From Linnemannia elongata (lineage: Eukaryota; Mortierellomycota; Mortierellomycetes; Mortierellales; Mortierellaceae): a stretch of DNA of 64,000 bases. This document shows positions 1-10,900 of the stretch, in pieces. Location of the stretch: positions 1,798,001 to 1,862,000 of the forward strand of contig JAXBDG010000007.1 of NCBI GenBank assembly GCA_036320915.1, written 5' to 3'. The position numbers were made by a program, and so were the translations under genes. Below the pieces are notes generated by a model that saw only the letters and a program-made list of their open reading frames with translations, was not told the DNA's origin and did no database searches. Each line of letters starts with the position of its first letter. Within the stretch, counting starts at the first letter, position 1.

Positions 1-3000
1 GAAATATGCGATTGCAAAACTCGGGACAAAGAGCCTGCGATCTTGAATGCGCTTCCACGCTGAACGGCATCTACGTCTCGTCGATGGAAGAGCATCTTCG
101 TGATACCTAAAAAGGCCAACTTAATTGTCAGTATCTTATGGACATTTTAAAGCGTTTCGTGGTGCATGATTTCGCTCTGCAATCAAACGCGCAAGTGTAC
201 AATACCTTGGTAAAGGGGGGTGATATAATGTGGTGTCTGCGTCAAAACAAATTTGAAGTACTTCGTGTTGATCGCTGCTGGACTGAACATATCAGTCTTG
301 GGAGTAGCCTTCTCCGCCGACTCCTTGACCTCAGCAACGGGTTCTTCATAATTGTCGTCGACTGTTCCAGGGACCAAAGCAACATTAGTAGGGCGCTTGG
401 CCTTGGGATTTGGGTCGTTCCAGTCCTGGTGAAGGGTACGCTTCAAGGCAATGGTTTCCCAGATGCACATCCTATAAATGATAGTTAGCGCAAATGTGAG
501 AATCAACCACGGTTCATACGTCTTTCTTGAAGTTGAGCTGGCGGTGTGAAAAAACGTGGTCTACATAATGTCATCTATCAACTCTCTTACCTGTGGAGCT
601 TTCCCAGTCCATTCAACACTTCATCTCCTTTGGCAGCCACAAATGCGGCGAGGACAGATGCATGGTTACGGCCGTGGGAGAAGGCAGGTGTGAGGTACAT
701 GTCGGAGAGAAGGCCGCTAAGAGCGTTCAAGCTGACCAAAGCGTGAAGGTACTGGTTTCCTTGAGCGACATCCTCATCTGACGATTCTATAGAAAGGGCA
801 AACACAAAAAATTAGTTCTGGTAACACATAAATAAACACGACTTGCTTGAGTCAAGTTTAGCCTCTCAGAAAAACGTACGTGATACGTCAATGAATATGG
901 CCAGGTCGGAGCCAGAGTTGACAGAATCCAGAAGAGGCTTGACTACGTCCAAATGTTTTTGAACCTCTCCTACGACGGCGATTATGGCGATAGATGGGTT
1001 GGTCTCCGCCAACAACTTGATCAAATGCGACAGGGTGAAAAACGCTGAAGTATTCGCCAGATCGTACGGAAGAGTCTTTAAGGAATAAAACTTCATCAAG
1101 CTATCAACCCCGCCGCTCTTCAAAAAGTCCTTAGCGATAGCAGCGTTCTGGAAATAGCTCTCGCAGAACTAGATACAATAAACAAAAAAGTGGTTATTAC
1201 GCGGACGACAACATTATAATCGTCGGGTGCTTTCAAAATGCAACCTGGAGTTATTACCTTCGCGGCTGCCTCAATGAGTGGCGGCACCAGGCCGTCTTTC
1301 TTGGGGACCTTTGCAGCATTCTCCTCTGTCACCTCACCAAACGCCGGTACGCACTTTGAGCGCTCCTTATGAAGTGCGCTAAGCTCCAAGTCGTCGGCAA
1401 AGGTAATGTCTCTGCACATCGTGAAGACTTGCTCAAGCATAGCAATCACTGCTGTTAGGACTGTCGGCTTCAACGAAGGCTGGTGACGCACTAGTTCGTC
1501 CACAGTCATACCCAAATTCGAAGCTCCGTCGTTATCCTGAAAGGCGCGGACATGAGGAATTGAAGTGAAGATGTCGAACAATCTCTTCAAGTCAAACGAC
1601 TCCTTGAACATCATCAATCCTGCAGAGTTGAGACAAATGGCCCCAAAGGCGCCGGGGATAGCCATCACGACGTCAGGTGAGGTTGGGATCTCCTTGGATA
1701 CGCTGGCGAGGAATGTTTGGGGTATATTAGCCTCCTGAAGAATCGCGAGCGATGTTGGCTCGTTGTGGATGAACGACGCCATGGTGTTAATGGCTGTTGG
1801 AGGCAGTATTAAAAAAGAACTATGTTAGGAATATTACTCACAACTCAATACGATATTCGTAGTGACATGACTATAGGGTCATTGCAAAACGTACCATGGG
1901 CATAAACAGCTGCACCCAAAGCCGTAGGCGCCTCCATGATTTTCTTCAGCGTCGCTGGCAATGTCGTGTCGATCAGGTTGCGGAGACCCTCCTGCGTTCC
2001 TGGGCTCTGCATCATGTGGAGGACAAGTTTGAACATGGACTTGAGCAAGGCTGTCCTTTCGAAAGGAACAGGAGAAGTTTCACTCTCTATTAAACGTACA
2101 ACACAGAGTCAATGTCGAATGTTTCATGAAGGTAACCCTGAATTTGAGAGCAAACAAGTCAGCCCGTCAGAATATTGTACCTTTAGGTCTTGAAGATTTA
2201 TCCGATCCCTGTGAAGCCTCAAAGTCTTTCACAACTCCGAGCGCATATTCGACCTCATCCTTGATCCGAGCGACAAGAATGTTGAGTCCGTCTGAAGTGC
2301 AGAAAGACGTAAATGCTGAGCTGTATCCGTAGATAAGACTGTCCAAGAGATGTATGCATTTTGTCACATTCTAAGTTAATGCAAAGGAAGGAGCGTGTTA
2401 GATAAGATATATGTCTCGAAAAGATATCGCATTGGTCATCATAACGGTATTGCACGTCACTGCTTTACCTTGACTTGTGATGAACGCTTGTTGACGAGAA
2501 GCTTCAGCAAGACTGCCACGAGTCCGGCTGCAATGACCATATTGCCTCCTGTCTGTCCGCTGATGATGTATCCAATGAAAGCGAAGATGGCGTCAACGAA
2601 ATCTTGTGGGTAAATGACTACGGTGAATAAACAAACAAGCATATTAATTAGACATCCTCAACACCTGCTGAAAAGTCGTTTATCTTAATAGAGTAGTGGG
2701 GTACGCCTACCTTCATCAGAATCCAAGCCTGCAACGGTCTTGCGGAGCATATACAAAAGGACACCGTGGCTAGCTGAGGCATTCACAGCAGTCAACACAT
2801 CAGCCTGCTTACTCCTCAAGTGAGCCAACCCATCCAAAGCGAAAAGTGCCGCCGTTTGCAGATCCTTAATGTAAAAGCAATCGAGTTAGCGGCCATGTAA
2901 TATATAACCATGAGAGAAACGGTGAAGTTCGCAAGAGATTGAATGACTTACGAATGACACTTTGTGGTCAGGATGAATAAGGTCAGCCAAGCTTTGGACG

Positions 3001-4723
3001 ATTTCAGGCTCAAACGCGAAGAACTTGTCAGTAACAACCGTCTCGGGGAGGACGTGCGACATGACAGCGATAGCTAGTACGCGGATCATAAGTAGCTGGC
3101 GACGACGCTGTGGATCCCGCATGGCAGTCGCAACCCTGATCCTGTTCAAGAGAGAGAATTGATGTTCCTCTGGGATGGAATACTCCTTGACATAACGTGC
3201 CAGAATCTCATATTCCGAGGTGCCCATCTTGTTGATATCAGCCGTTTGGATCACAACTAAGCCCTCGGTTGCAGATCCGGGGGTCGAGGAGGATGTCGTA
3301 GTAGTTGCGGCTGATCCTGATTGAGATGAGCGCCTTTGTTTTGCTGGCGAGGAGAGAGGAGTAGCGGATATAGCTGTTGAGGTTTGGGGGGGTTCTGTTG
3401 TTGATCCAGATGTAGAAGCTGATGAGGAAGCGGGCGTAGTTACGCCAGCTGCGGTGGTCGCTCCGTTAGAAGGTTTGTTGTAGGTTGCAGTTCTGTAGAA
3501 TTGAAAGTGAAGACCCGACAGCTTTTCAGGGATTTGTGTCCCCTCATCAACCAACTGAAGAAGCTCCAGTCCGTGATCCTTGGTACCCCATGAATGTGTA
3601 AGCGCCAAAAGTCGATCCTGAGAAACAGTGAATATAGATTTGGCAGTCCGTTGTGCGCTGTGTCGTTGTGCGGGACGGAGCAAGAGCCGAAGACAGGACT
3701 CCAGAATATCTAGATCACTCGAGTGGAGGAGGTCGTTCAAGTGCTAGATATAACGGATTGGGCAAAGGGTAAGAGTCCTGATCATTTGCTTTGCGGCATT
3801 GGATCACTGTCAAAATAGCCGATGTTATTAAATCCATACCTCATATGATGCATAAAGGTTGCGGTTCGTGCAGTTCTCCAAAAGCAATCTTGAAAAGTTG
3901 AGGATCGCCAGTGTGAGGCGTCGGTCTGACTCTGAGAATGGCTTAGGGTAAGGCTTCTTCACGTCATGGGCCTTGCAGAGCGTATCCAGGATGTCATCGA
4001 ATCGGTTCAACACTGCGACCCAGAGGAAGATGTCACCTCGGGGCCAGCTCCACTCTGGGACCTCTTCAATGAGCTTTGGGATCTCGTTCTCTGGACATTC
4101 TGTGAGAGCCTGGATCAGAGTTTTTACGGCAGGTGGCTAAGACAGACATCGCGCAAACACGGTATGAGGAAGGAGAAAGAATTAGCAATGTACATGTTGG
4201 TTATTGAATGCTTGTGTGATAAATTGGTGGCAAATTTCTGCTGCATTTTCTTTCGTTGCACAACAACTTAAGCAGGATTTGCGTGTGCTTGCCCAAACAT
4301 GCCCACAACTATTTTCTAACGCAGCGGAGAGGAGTGGTGATTGTGCCTCCAGCTTGACATCACTTCTTCTCTACAACTCGTGTCATGCGTCCTGTAACCA
4401 ACACACATGTCGCTAGTATGCAGTCTAGTCTATGCACCCACTCGTGCTGCCAATTAAACGACAAGAAACACCCTCCTAGATAGCATGCATCATCAAATGT
4501 ATGGCTGCCGACTTTCTGTGCCGTTCAATCAGCGCAGATCAATCGATACGGATCCAGATAATTGTTTTTTCTAATCGACTGCGCCATCAAAAAGTCCTGT
4601 TGTTTATCTTTCCCTTTTTTTTTTTTGTCGGGGTCTCTGAGGGTGCCAGTTATAAACACTGATCAAACAAGGATATCTTACCGGCTGGGCCAGCTTCTTG
4701 GCTGGAGTCTTTTTGATCTTCAT
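1..4723 (-). CDS. TOM1: HUWE1/Tom1-type HECT E3 ubiquitin ligase, N-terminal part (runs off left edge)
   Basis: Giant HECT ubiquitin ligase; the family ubiquitinates nuclear and ribosomal proteins and acts in mRNA export and stress control. Only the N-terminal ~1,070 residues are here; the C-terminal HECT domain lies left of the window. Twelve exons join in phase: 4723-4682, 4136-3840, 3743-2952, 2864-2711, 2617-2469, 2370-2181, 2086-1895, 1793-1258, 1168-880, 786-591, 471-206 and 106-1 (continues). The start MKIKKTP mirrors the human HUWE1 start. The DUF908/DUF913 armadillo region is clear: HLNDLLHSSD, a long helical array, the block IHNEPTSLAILQEANIPQTF with IPGAFGAICLNSAGL, and DELVRHQPSLKPT. 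A Ser/Thr/Ala-rich insert lies in exon 3 (about 3280-3480). Intron 1 is long (545 nt). Family assignment is firm; individual splice sites are predictions. Confidence 0.9.
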
Positions 4724-5232
4724 CTAATTCCTCCGTGCTTTGAGCTTGTTGACCCGAGAAAATAAAAACACTGCTCCCCTTCGACAAGAAATAATGAGAG
4801 TGAGAGAATATAAACAAAAGATAACGGTGGCGTTTCGAGAAAGACGTGCGTATGCGTCGAAATAGGGTTGGAGGATAGAGAAACTTGACGAATGAAGGAC
4901 TGAAAACGTAAGAAGTACTGTAGACAGAGACCGAAATCGTGCACGTGGGATATTCTGGATGACTAGATTTTGGTTCTGCAAACAAGAGGGAGGGGTGAAT
5001 TGTGGTGAGGAAAGGGATGGGAAACAACAAAGGAAGGAGCGAATGGCGTTCAAGGTGCATTGGGGCGACCTGCACTTTTGTCTGTTGTTCTAAGTTGGCA
5101 GTCTCGTGCACGTGATATGTATCAACATTTGTCAGGAAATGCAAAAGGTGAAATAAGATGCGATGTAGCTCTTAACTGGATCATTTAACGTAGCGAAAAG
5201 GTCTCTATTTAAAATGGCCTGGAAATGCTACT
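4724..5232. other. Intergenic: Tom1 upstream region and acetyltransferase 3' flank
   Basis: No gene seen. The half next to 4724 is rich in A/G on the plus strand, that is T/C-rich on the Tom1 coding strand, as in other 5' leaders here. Minus-strand open frames in it are low-complexity Ser/Phe/Leu readings of that leader. Confidence 0.6.
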
Positions 5233-7039
5233 CTATTCCTTCAGCTCAAGGTGCCCCTTGACGGCGCTTCCAACATTGACAACCTCGAGCAAGAAGGCGT
5301 CATGGCCATACATCGAGTCGAGCTCGTAGTAGGTCACGCTCTTGTTTCCGTTCTCGCGCAAGCAATCGGCAACCTCCTTTTGCTGCCAAACAGGGAACAG
5401 GATGTCCGACTGGATGCCCAAAACTAAGGTAGGTATATCCTTGATAGTGCTCAGGCCTTGCTTCAAATCGTTCAATTGAGCCTTAGGATCATCCTGAAGC
5501 TCCTCCTTGGTCTTCAACTGTGCAGCCGGGGCGCCTGTGACGCAAGCGGCCGCCTGTTCCTCTGGAGGGGTCGCGGCGTTTTCGGGGGCCGACGATCCCT
5601 TTCCTTCCTGGAGACGGAGGGTGTTCCTGGCACGGCGAATTGCAGTCTCGGCCGAAGTGGAAGCGGAAAGATCAAACATATCCATGGCCTTGGAGACATA
5701 CAAGAGCGAGTTGGGGTCGTACTGCAGACAGAATCGCTCGCCCTGGTGGTCCAAGTAGGTCTCGATCAGAAAGTCGGCACAGAGCGAGGGAGTTGTCGTG
5801 GGCTGTGCTCTCTTCCTGCCAAAGCGCTGTTCCCATTCGGGGCCGGATCGGTAGGAGATGGTGGCAATCTCGCGCGCCAACTTCATACCACTGTGTGGAG
5901 GCACCTTGTCATAGTAGAAGCCCTTGTTCCAGTTGGGATCCGCCATCAACACTAGGTTATAGAGGAAATAACAAAGAGAACGAGTGAGTCATGGTTGTGC
6001 CCAAGAGGCCCGAGTCATTTTCAGTCCTTTTCCCCTTTCAAACCCTAATGAGATCCAATATACACCCAATACGGAAACTCTTATGTACCTTGGCGCTGAG
6101 TGAATCGGAGGGCGATACTGTAGGGATGAGAGCGAGCAGCTGCAGAGATGCTGATCACCTTTCCGACACGCTCCTTGAACAAAAGCGCAGCAGCCAAAGA
6201 CTGCATGCCGCCCATACTGGCTCCGACCGAGGCATGTAGTTTTTGGATACCCATCGAGCTGAGCATCTCGAACTGTGCCCTGACCATGTCAAAGATGGTG
6301 ATGATGGGGAACCGGGTGGCATAAGGCTTGTTGTCCTTGGGATCGATCGAAGAGGGACCAGTCGAGCCATAGCAGCCTCCAATGACATTGGTGCAGATAA
6401 CATGGAACCGATTGGTGTCGATAGCCAGCCCAGGTCCGATGAACTTTTCCCACCATCCTGGTGCAGTGTTGGCAGCGTGCGATTTTGCGTGGGACGATGC
6501 CGAGAGTCCAGTGTGGAGAAGGATGACATTGGACTTGTCGGCGTTCAGCTCTCCCCATGATTCATAAGCGATCTCAAACTTGGGCAGGATACCGCCATGA
6601 TCTAATAAGAAAGGCTCATTGTGTTGATAGAGACTGTATCCAGAAATAGGGTTGCTGTAGGAGGGTTCTGGGCCTCCGTCGAAAGACTGCAGAAACTTTT
6701 GAGTGCGCTGCTCCAGTTGGTCGACGCAGGGGAAGGCCATAGGAGGGTTGCTGGAGGAGTGAGTAGGTGCTGGCTCAGGGGCGTTGACAGACAAGGTCCA
6801 GGGTGAAGTGTGGAAGACTATTTGGTGATCAATTGATCCGAAAGCCATGCAGGGGTCATTGTAGGTTAATACATGGAGATATAGCTCTGGCAATGAAGAT
6901 TTGGAATCAGGAAAAAGAGCGGCTACTTGCGTTTTCGGGAGACCGGAGTCGTGAAAGCAAGCGAAGGGACCCGGGGTACGGAGGCTTTGACTGCACGGGC
7001 GGTGCCTGTCAGGGTTGAGGTAACGAATCTGGCGTGCAT
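5233..7039 (-). CDS. MetX-family serine/homoserine O-acetyltransferase, probably mitochondrial (CysA/Cys2-like)
   Basis: Alpha/beta-hydrolase acyltransferase that moves acetyl from acetyl-CoA to serine (cysteine route) or homoserine (methionine route). Exons 7039-6927, 6750-6089 and 5951-5233 give 497 residues, all in phase. The first 38 residues ([12 protein letters not shown]...) are basic, hydroxylated and nearly acid-free, like a mitochondrial targeting peptide. The catalytic triad is visible: nucleophile Ser in GASMGGMQ, Asp in [10 protein letters not shown], His in [10 protein letters not shown]. The active-site lid motif reads [17 protein letters not shown], and [13 protein letters not shown] follows. 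The CYGSTGPSS form recalls fungal serine acetyltransferases (Aspergillus CysA, S. pombe Cys2) more than bacterial homoserine enzymes, but sequence alone does not settle the substrate. About 85 residues of Ala/Glu-rich insert precede the final strand-Asp. The first acceptor (6751) was chosen by phase and its pyrimidine tract. Confidence 0.88.
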
Positions 7040-7599
7040 GGCGTCAAGAAGGATTGAAGGATGTTCTAAAGGTAGATGTTTGGTTGGTTGAATGAGGGAG
7101 AGAGTGAGAGAGAGGAAAAGAAGGAGAAAGAGGCGGGGTGAAGAGGGGAAAAAATGGAAAAGAAAGGAAGTGCACAGAGGCAAGGGACGAGGAAGAAATA
7201 GGGTGCTGCTCTGAAGTAAGGAAGGATGCGAAGCAAGTACTCGTGGGTAATCAATTCCTATGTCTCGTCTCTGAGAAAAGAACTAAGATTTGTTCTTCCC
7301 TTCGATCGCGCCTGCAGGACTGTCTTTTGCAAAAAGATCTCGCATCGCCCACTTACTTTTCAAAGGTGATGGGGAGAGGCGGGGGAGTTGTAGTCCCTTC
7401 CTTCATTACAGCCAAACACCGCGCTCCTTTGGAATGGCGACAAAATAGATTTGTTCTCGTAGATCCGAAAGAAGTCTTTCCACCATTATCATTACAAATA
7501 CAGTCAGAAAAAGGAGGGGATTATTATTTTAGATATACATAACATTATAGATATGAAGTACTACATGTAGATGACATTAGAACCGGACTCATCATACTA
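7040..7599. other. Intergenic: acetyltransferase 5' leader and 3' flank of the KHD-repeat gene
   Basis: Nothing coding seen. Positions 7085-7150 are almost pure A/G on the plus strand, a T/C-rich leader for the minus-strand acetyltransferase. The stretch 7500-7560 is AT-rich, consistent with the 3' end of the next gene. Confidence 0.55.
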
Positions 7600-8388
7600 T
7601 TACAAAATGAAGGCAATCGCCGCAGCAGACAGGAATCCGAGGACAGCCTGAGCTTGCTGGTTATGTGCCAACAATGTAGATGCACTGCTACCAGAAGGGG
7701 GAAGAGGCGTGGCAGAGCGAGGAGTAGGAGTCGCGGCAGTAGGAGGCAGAGTCACGGTCGGCCCGCTGAGAGTGGCTGTGGCAGTGGCAGAGACAGTAGG
7801 AGTAGCTTCGACGGAAGCAGTAGGCTCCGTTACATCGGGGCCTGCTGTAGGGTTGGCGGCTTCAGGGGCATCGGAGGGAGTGGCGCTATCAGGGGTATCA
7901 GTGGGAGTGGCACCATCAGGAGTATCGGAGGGGGTGGCACCGTCGGGCTTCTGCTCGCCGTCAGGGGTCTCACTGTCGGGCTTGTCTCCATCAGGCTTCT
8001 CCTCACCATCGTGCTTGTCACCCTGATCACCCTTGTCGCCCTTGTCGCCCTCGTCATGCTTGTCACCCTCGTCACCTTTGTCGTGCTTGTCGTGCTTGTC
8101 GTGCTTGTCGTGCTTGTCGTGCTTGTCGTGCTTGTCGTGCTTGTCACCCTTGCCGTGCTTGCCATGCTTGCCGTGCTTGCCGTGGTGATGGTTGTCGTCC
8201 TCATCATCATCGTTGTCGTGCTTGTGGTGATGGCGTCTGTAGAGAACTCGAGCGGAACCCGAGGTATATGCCATGTTGGGCTGCAAGACGTCCCTGTTTT
8301 CGATGATGGCGGCTCCGTTGACGGATGAGGTGGCAGCGAGGACACTCAGAAGAGTGGCCATGACAACGACGATGTTTTGGGAACGCAT
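7600..8388 (-). CDS. Secreted, probably GPI-anchored Lys-His-Asp repeat protein
   Basis: Single-exon gene of 262 residues; I do not recognise a named family. In order: a signal peptide (residues 1-25, hydrophobic core VVVMATLLSVLAA, Ala-rich cleavage region); a short spacer; a block of charged repeats (HHHGKHGKHGKHGKG, then KHD about seven times, then GDKHDEGDKGDKGD); tandem PDGATPSDT-like Pro/Thr/Ser repeats; a Ser/Thr/Pro-rich stalk; and a C-terminal hydrophobic tail (LGFLSAAAIAFIL) after a small-residue region, as in GPI signals. It is thus likely a cell-wall or plasma-membrane surface protein. Closely spaced His, Asp and Lys could bind metal ions, but that is inference. The antisense 224-codon open frame is a shadow of the repeat. 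The TATA-like leader and ATG at 8388 support the start. Confidence 0.82.
   Translation of the reverse strand: MRSQNIVVVMATLLSVLAATSSVNGAAIIENRDVLQPNMAYTSGSARVLYRRHHHKHDNDDDEDDNHHHGKHGKHGKHGKGDKHDKHDKHDKHDKHDKHDKHDKGDEGDKHDEGDKGDKGDQGDKHDGEEKPDGDKPDSETPDGEQKPDGATPSDTPDGATPTDTPDSATPSDAPEAANPTAGPDVTEPTASVEATPTVSATATATLSGPTVTLPPTAATPTPRSATPLPPSGSSASTLLAHNQQAQAVLGFLSAAAIAFIL
8081..8185 (-). repeat. 9-bp tandem repeat coding KHD/KHG units
   Basis: About seven consecutive nearly identical 9-bp units (plus strand tgcttgtcg) run from 8082 to 8143, then related units with gcc in place of gtc to about 8185. Each unit encodes Lys-His-Asp or Lys-His-Gly on the minus strand. Low divergence between units suggests recent slippage and possible length polymorphism. 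Confidence 0.9.
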
Positions 8389-9257
8389 GGTTATTAAGGT
8401 ATATTGTTGAATGAGAGTGTTGTGGGATGGAGCGTGTGTATTTGCCAGTGAAAGTGCGAGTGGAAGTGTGAATGGAAGTGTGAGTGAGTGAGTGAAGAGT
8501 AGAAATGGTGGGGAGATTGGTGGTACTTATAGGCGTTTCGAAGTACTCAGTGCTTGAATATCCGGACTGGCTTGGAAGAGGTGCGATACAGACACAACGG
8601 GGGGTACTTCATCGTAAAGACGTTTTTTTTTGTTTGCCTAGTAAACGGGAGTAAAGAAGGAGTAACAACGAACAGGAGACAGAGAGTCACACCATACATA
8701 AAACACGCCCAAAAGAAAGAAAAAACGAGTAAAGGAGAGACGTAGAACGAGAAATGAGATAGAAAGAGAAGGGAGTGAACATGATCCCTCTTTTTTGCAT
8801 ATGTCCCACCTAACAGCGAGAATCCTACTGCCTGTCAAAATCGCTGCCTTTCTGTCGCACAAAAATCGCGTCTGCAATCCGAAAATATGTAGGTGGTAAC
8901 ACCTAGCCCCTCTCCCCTGCCTCTCGCATAACCCCTCCTCTCATCCTCCTCCCTCTCCTTTTACTTCCCGTCTTTGAAGTTACCATTACCACTTCTCGCA
9001 CTCTTTTTCTTCTCCTTCTCCTTCTTCTTATTCTTATCGTTGTCTTGTGCCCCTCTGCCTCCTTCCTCCTGTCTTGATCTCTTTTCTTTCTGGTCACTGT
9101 CCATAGGCCCAAATGGTTGCCCGAATAGATGGATCCTCAGGCAGCTTATGCATTACTCTATCCTTCTCTCTCTAGACTATCTCTCTTTGCTGCTGCATCG
9201 CTCTTTTTTCCATTCAGATATATATCCCTTTTTTCCTTTTCACAATGCCGTCTATTC

Positions 9258-9281
9258 TTTTTTTTTTTTTTTTTTTTTTTT
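9258..9281. repeat. 24-nt T tract
   Basis: Uninterrupted run of 24 T, first of two such tracts within 180 bp. Confidence 0.95.
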
Positions 9282-9393
9282 GGCCTCATTGCCATGCCTA
9301 TGCCTAGATCTCCTCGATGCCTTATTTTCCTACCACCTCATCCTTCTTTAATCTTTCTACTTGTGCGAAAACAAGAAAATGATGTAAGCTTAC

Positions 9394-9396
<3 letters not shown>

Positions 9397-9439
<43 letters not shown>
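9397..9439. repeat. 43-nt T tract (poly-A on the minus strand)
   Basis: Uninterrupted run of 43 T. Its length equals the poly-A tail of the LINE relic at 49468-49510, so it may mark the 3' end of a retroposed copy lying to its right on the minus strand. No identifiable body was found. Confidence 0.95.
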
Positions 9440-10482
9440 CGTTCCTCTAGAAAACTTCATTTAAACCTCTTCCTGTTGTAGAAAAGTTGAACAGATAACT
9501 GAAGGAGTTTTTTTGTTGTTCTTGTTTTGTTCGTTTCGCTACTTTGTTACACTGATACGATACGGTAACTGAATGCTGGATGACGGTAGTAAAGAAGTGA
9601 ACCGCACCAAAGGAGAAGGGAAGGGAGGGGGATGATGTCCCAAGGAGAACACAAAAAAAATGAGCAATTGTGCCTGTAGCTTGGTTTCATCTTTTTGCAT
9701 TTTTTGTCGTTCTTTTTGGTTTTTTGCTTTGCGAGCATCTAAAGGGATGGATGTATGAACCGGCCCCTTCTCTTTTCCTTCGGGTCCATTCGAAAAAAAA
9801 AAGGAAGCAATGAAGTGCATACCAGAGGGTGTTACATCTTCCCTATGCTCTTTGCTCCCTTTTTTCAAGTATGTTTCCTTAACCTCATCCCATTCATTCC
9901 ATTCCATCCCCTGAACACACTCAAAAAAACCAAGGTTCCCTGCAATGGCGCATTTCCTTCTTGAATTGACGAAGGAAACGAAACGAAACGAAATCAACCA
10001 GGCATTTTGGATATTTTTGTACAAAAGGGGGGGACCAAGAGGAGTAGGAGCAGCTTAGCAGGTACGAGGAAGGGGTGTGCATTCGGAGCATTACGCACAC
10101 ACAAGGGGGAGCTGACTGGCTGAGAAAGAAGAAAGCAAGGGAGCAAGGAAGCAGGATTTTTCTTTTGGGTCCAAAAGGGAGTACAGTACATTTACAGCTG
10201 GCATGAAAACCCGTATGCAGGGAACCACAACCACAAGAACAAGGTTCCCTTACGTTCTTTCTTTTTTTTTTTACCTTGGCTTGTGAAGGAGGGATGCTTT
10301 TTGACCGTGGTTTTTTGGTGCATTAACTTTTTACAAGATGGTAACATTCCTCTCCTCTTCCAGCGAATGCATTAACAACAAAGAGAGGGTGAAAAATGCA
10401 TAGGACGACAAAAAGTCGCAGTAAGAAGAGAAACAGAAACAGGTATCTCAATCAAATATCGATAAAATAACATCCAAAAACT

Positions 10483-10747
10483 TTATTCGTGGTTACGACC
10501 ACGCATGCCTTTGTTTTTACACGAAAGCAAGAGAAATAAACGAGAATGAGGTGACATCGTATTGTCATCACTCTCAGGCACTGTGTTGGCTTGGCAAAGT
10601 TATTAATTGTTGATGCATTTATCGGTCTCACCTGATAATACAGATCGTACAGATCGTCCAGATCGTGGCCCTTGCGCTTGCCTGCTTCGCCGCCATCATA
10701 GACGAGAGTTGTGCGTCCAAACAGATGGTCAATTTGGAAGGCACTCG
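10483..10747 (-). other. Candidate unannotated exons downstream of the bHLH gene
   Basis: On the minus strand 10747-10632 lies between a CAG acceptor and a GTGAGA donor and reads as balanced protein (FQIDHLFGRTTLVYDGGEAG, then KRKGHDLDDLYDLYYQ). A second short reading, after a CAG acceptor near 10580, runs PESDDNTMSPHSRL to KGMRGRNHE and stops at 10483. GC and amino-acid balance exceed the flanks. These could be last exons of the bHLH gene (a donor near 11032 would fit in phase) or a relic of another gene. No family recognised; the phase between the two pieces is not fully resolved. Confidence 0.35.
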
Positions 10748-10900
10748 CTGCTTGGCAACATGGTTGTTATGACAGAACAGTCAGGCATGATATCAGGGGG
10801 GAGGGGGGTTCAATGCAAGCGTAATGGTAAAGAGAACAGGAGGAAATATTATGCGGTGTGCTGCTATTTTTATTAATGCGTTCGCAAAAAAGGGTATCAT

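Larger units (their letters stand above)
8389..10482. other. Gene-poor 2.1 kb with long T tracts
   Basis: No convincing gene. Holds the promoter of the KHD-repeat gene (8389-8560), poly-T tracts at 9258-9281 and 9397-9439, and many short G/A- and C/T-rich runs. Open frames here (for example 9539-10024 on the minus strand) show no domain, no intron logic and low-complexity composition. Confidence 0.5.

Noticed and set aside
8080..8190. Short direct repeats resembling a CRISPR array
   Set aside because: The units are contiguous 9-mers without spacers, inside a coding sequence, in a eukaryotic genome.
7654..8328. 224-codon plus-strand open frame
   Set aside because: Antisense shadow of the KHD-repeat gene; the translation is a low-complexity Val/Leu/Thr reading of the 9-bp repeat.
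9539..10024. 161-codon minus-strand open frame in the gene-poor block
   Set aside because: Low-complexity composition, no recognisable motif, next to a T43 tract; not supported as a gene.
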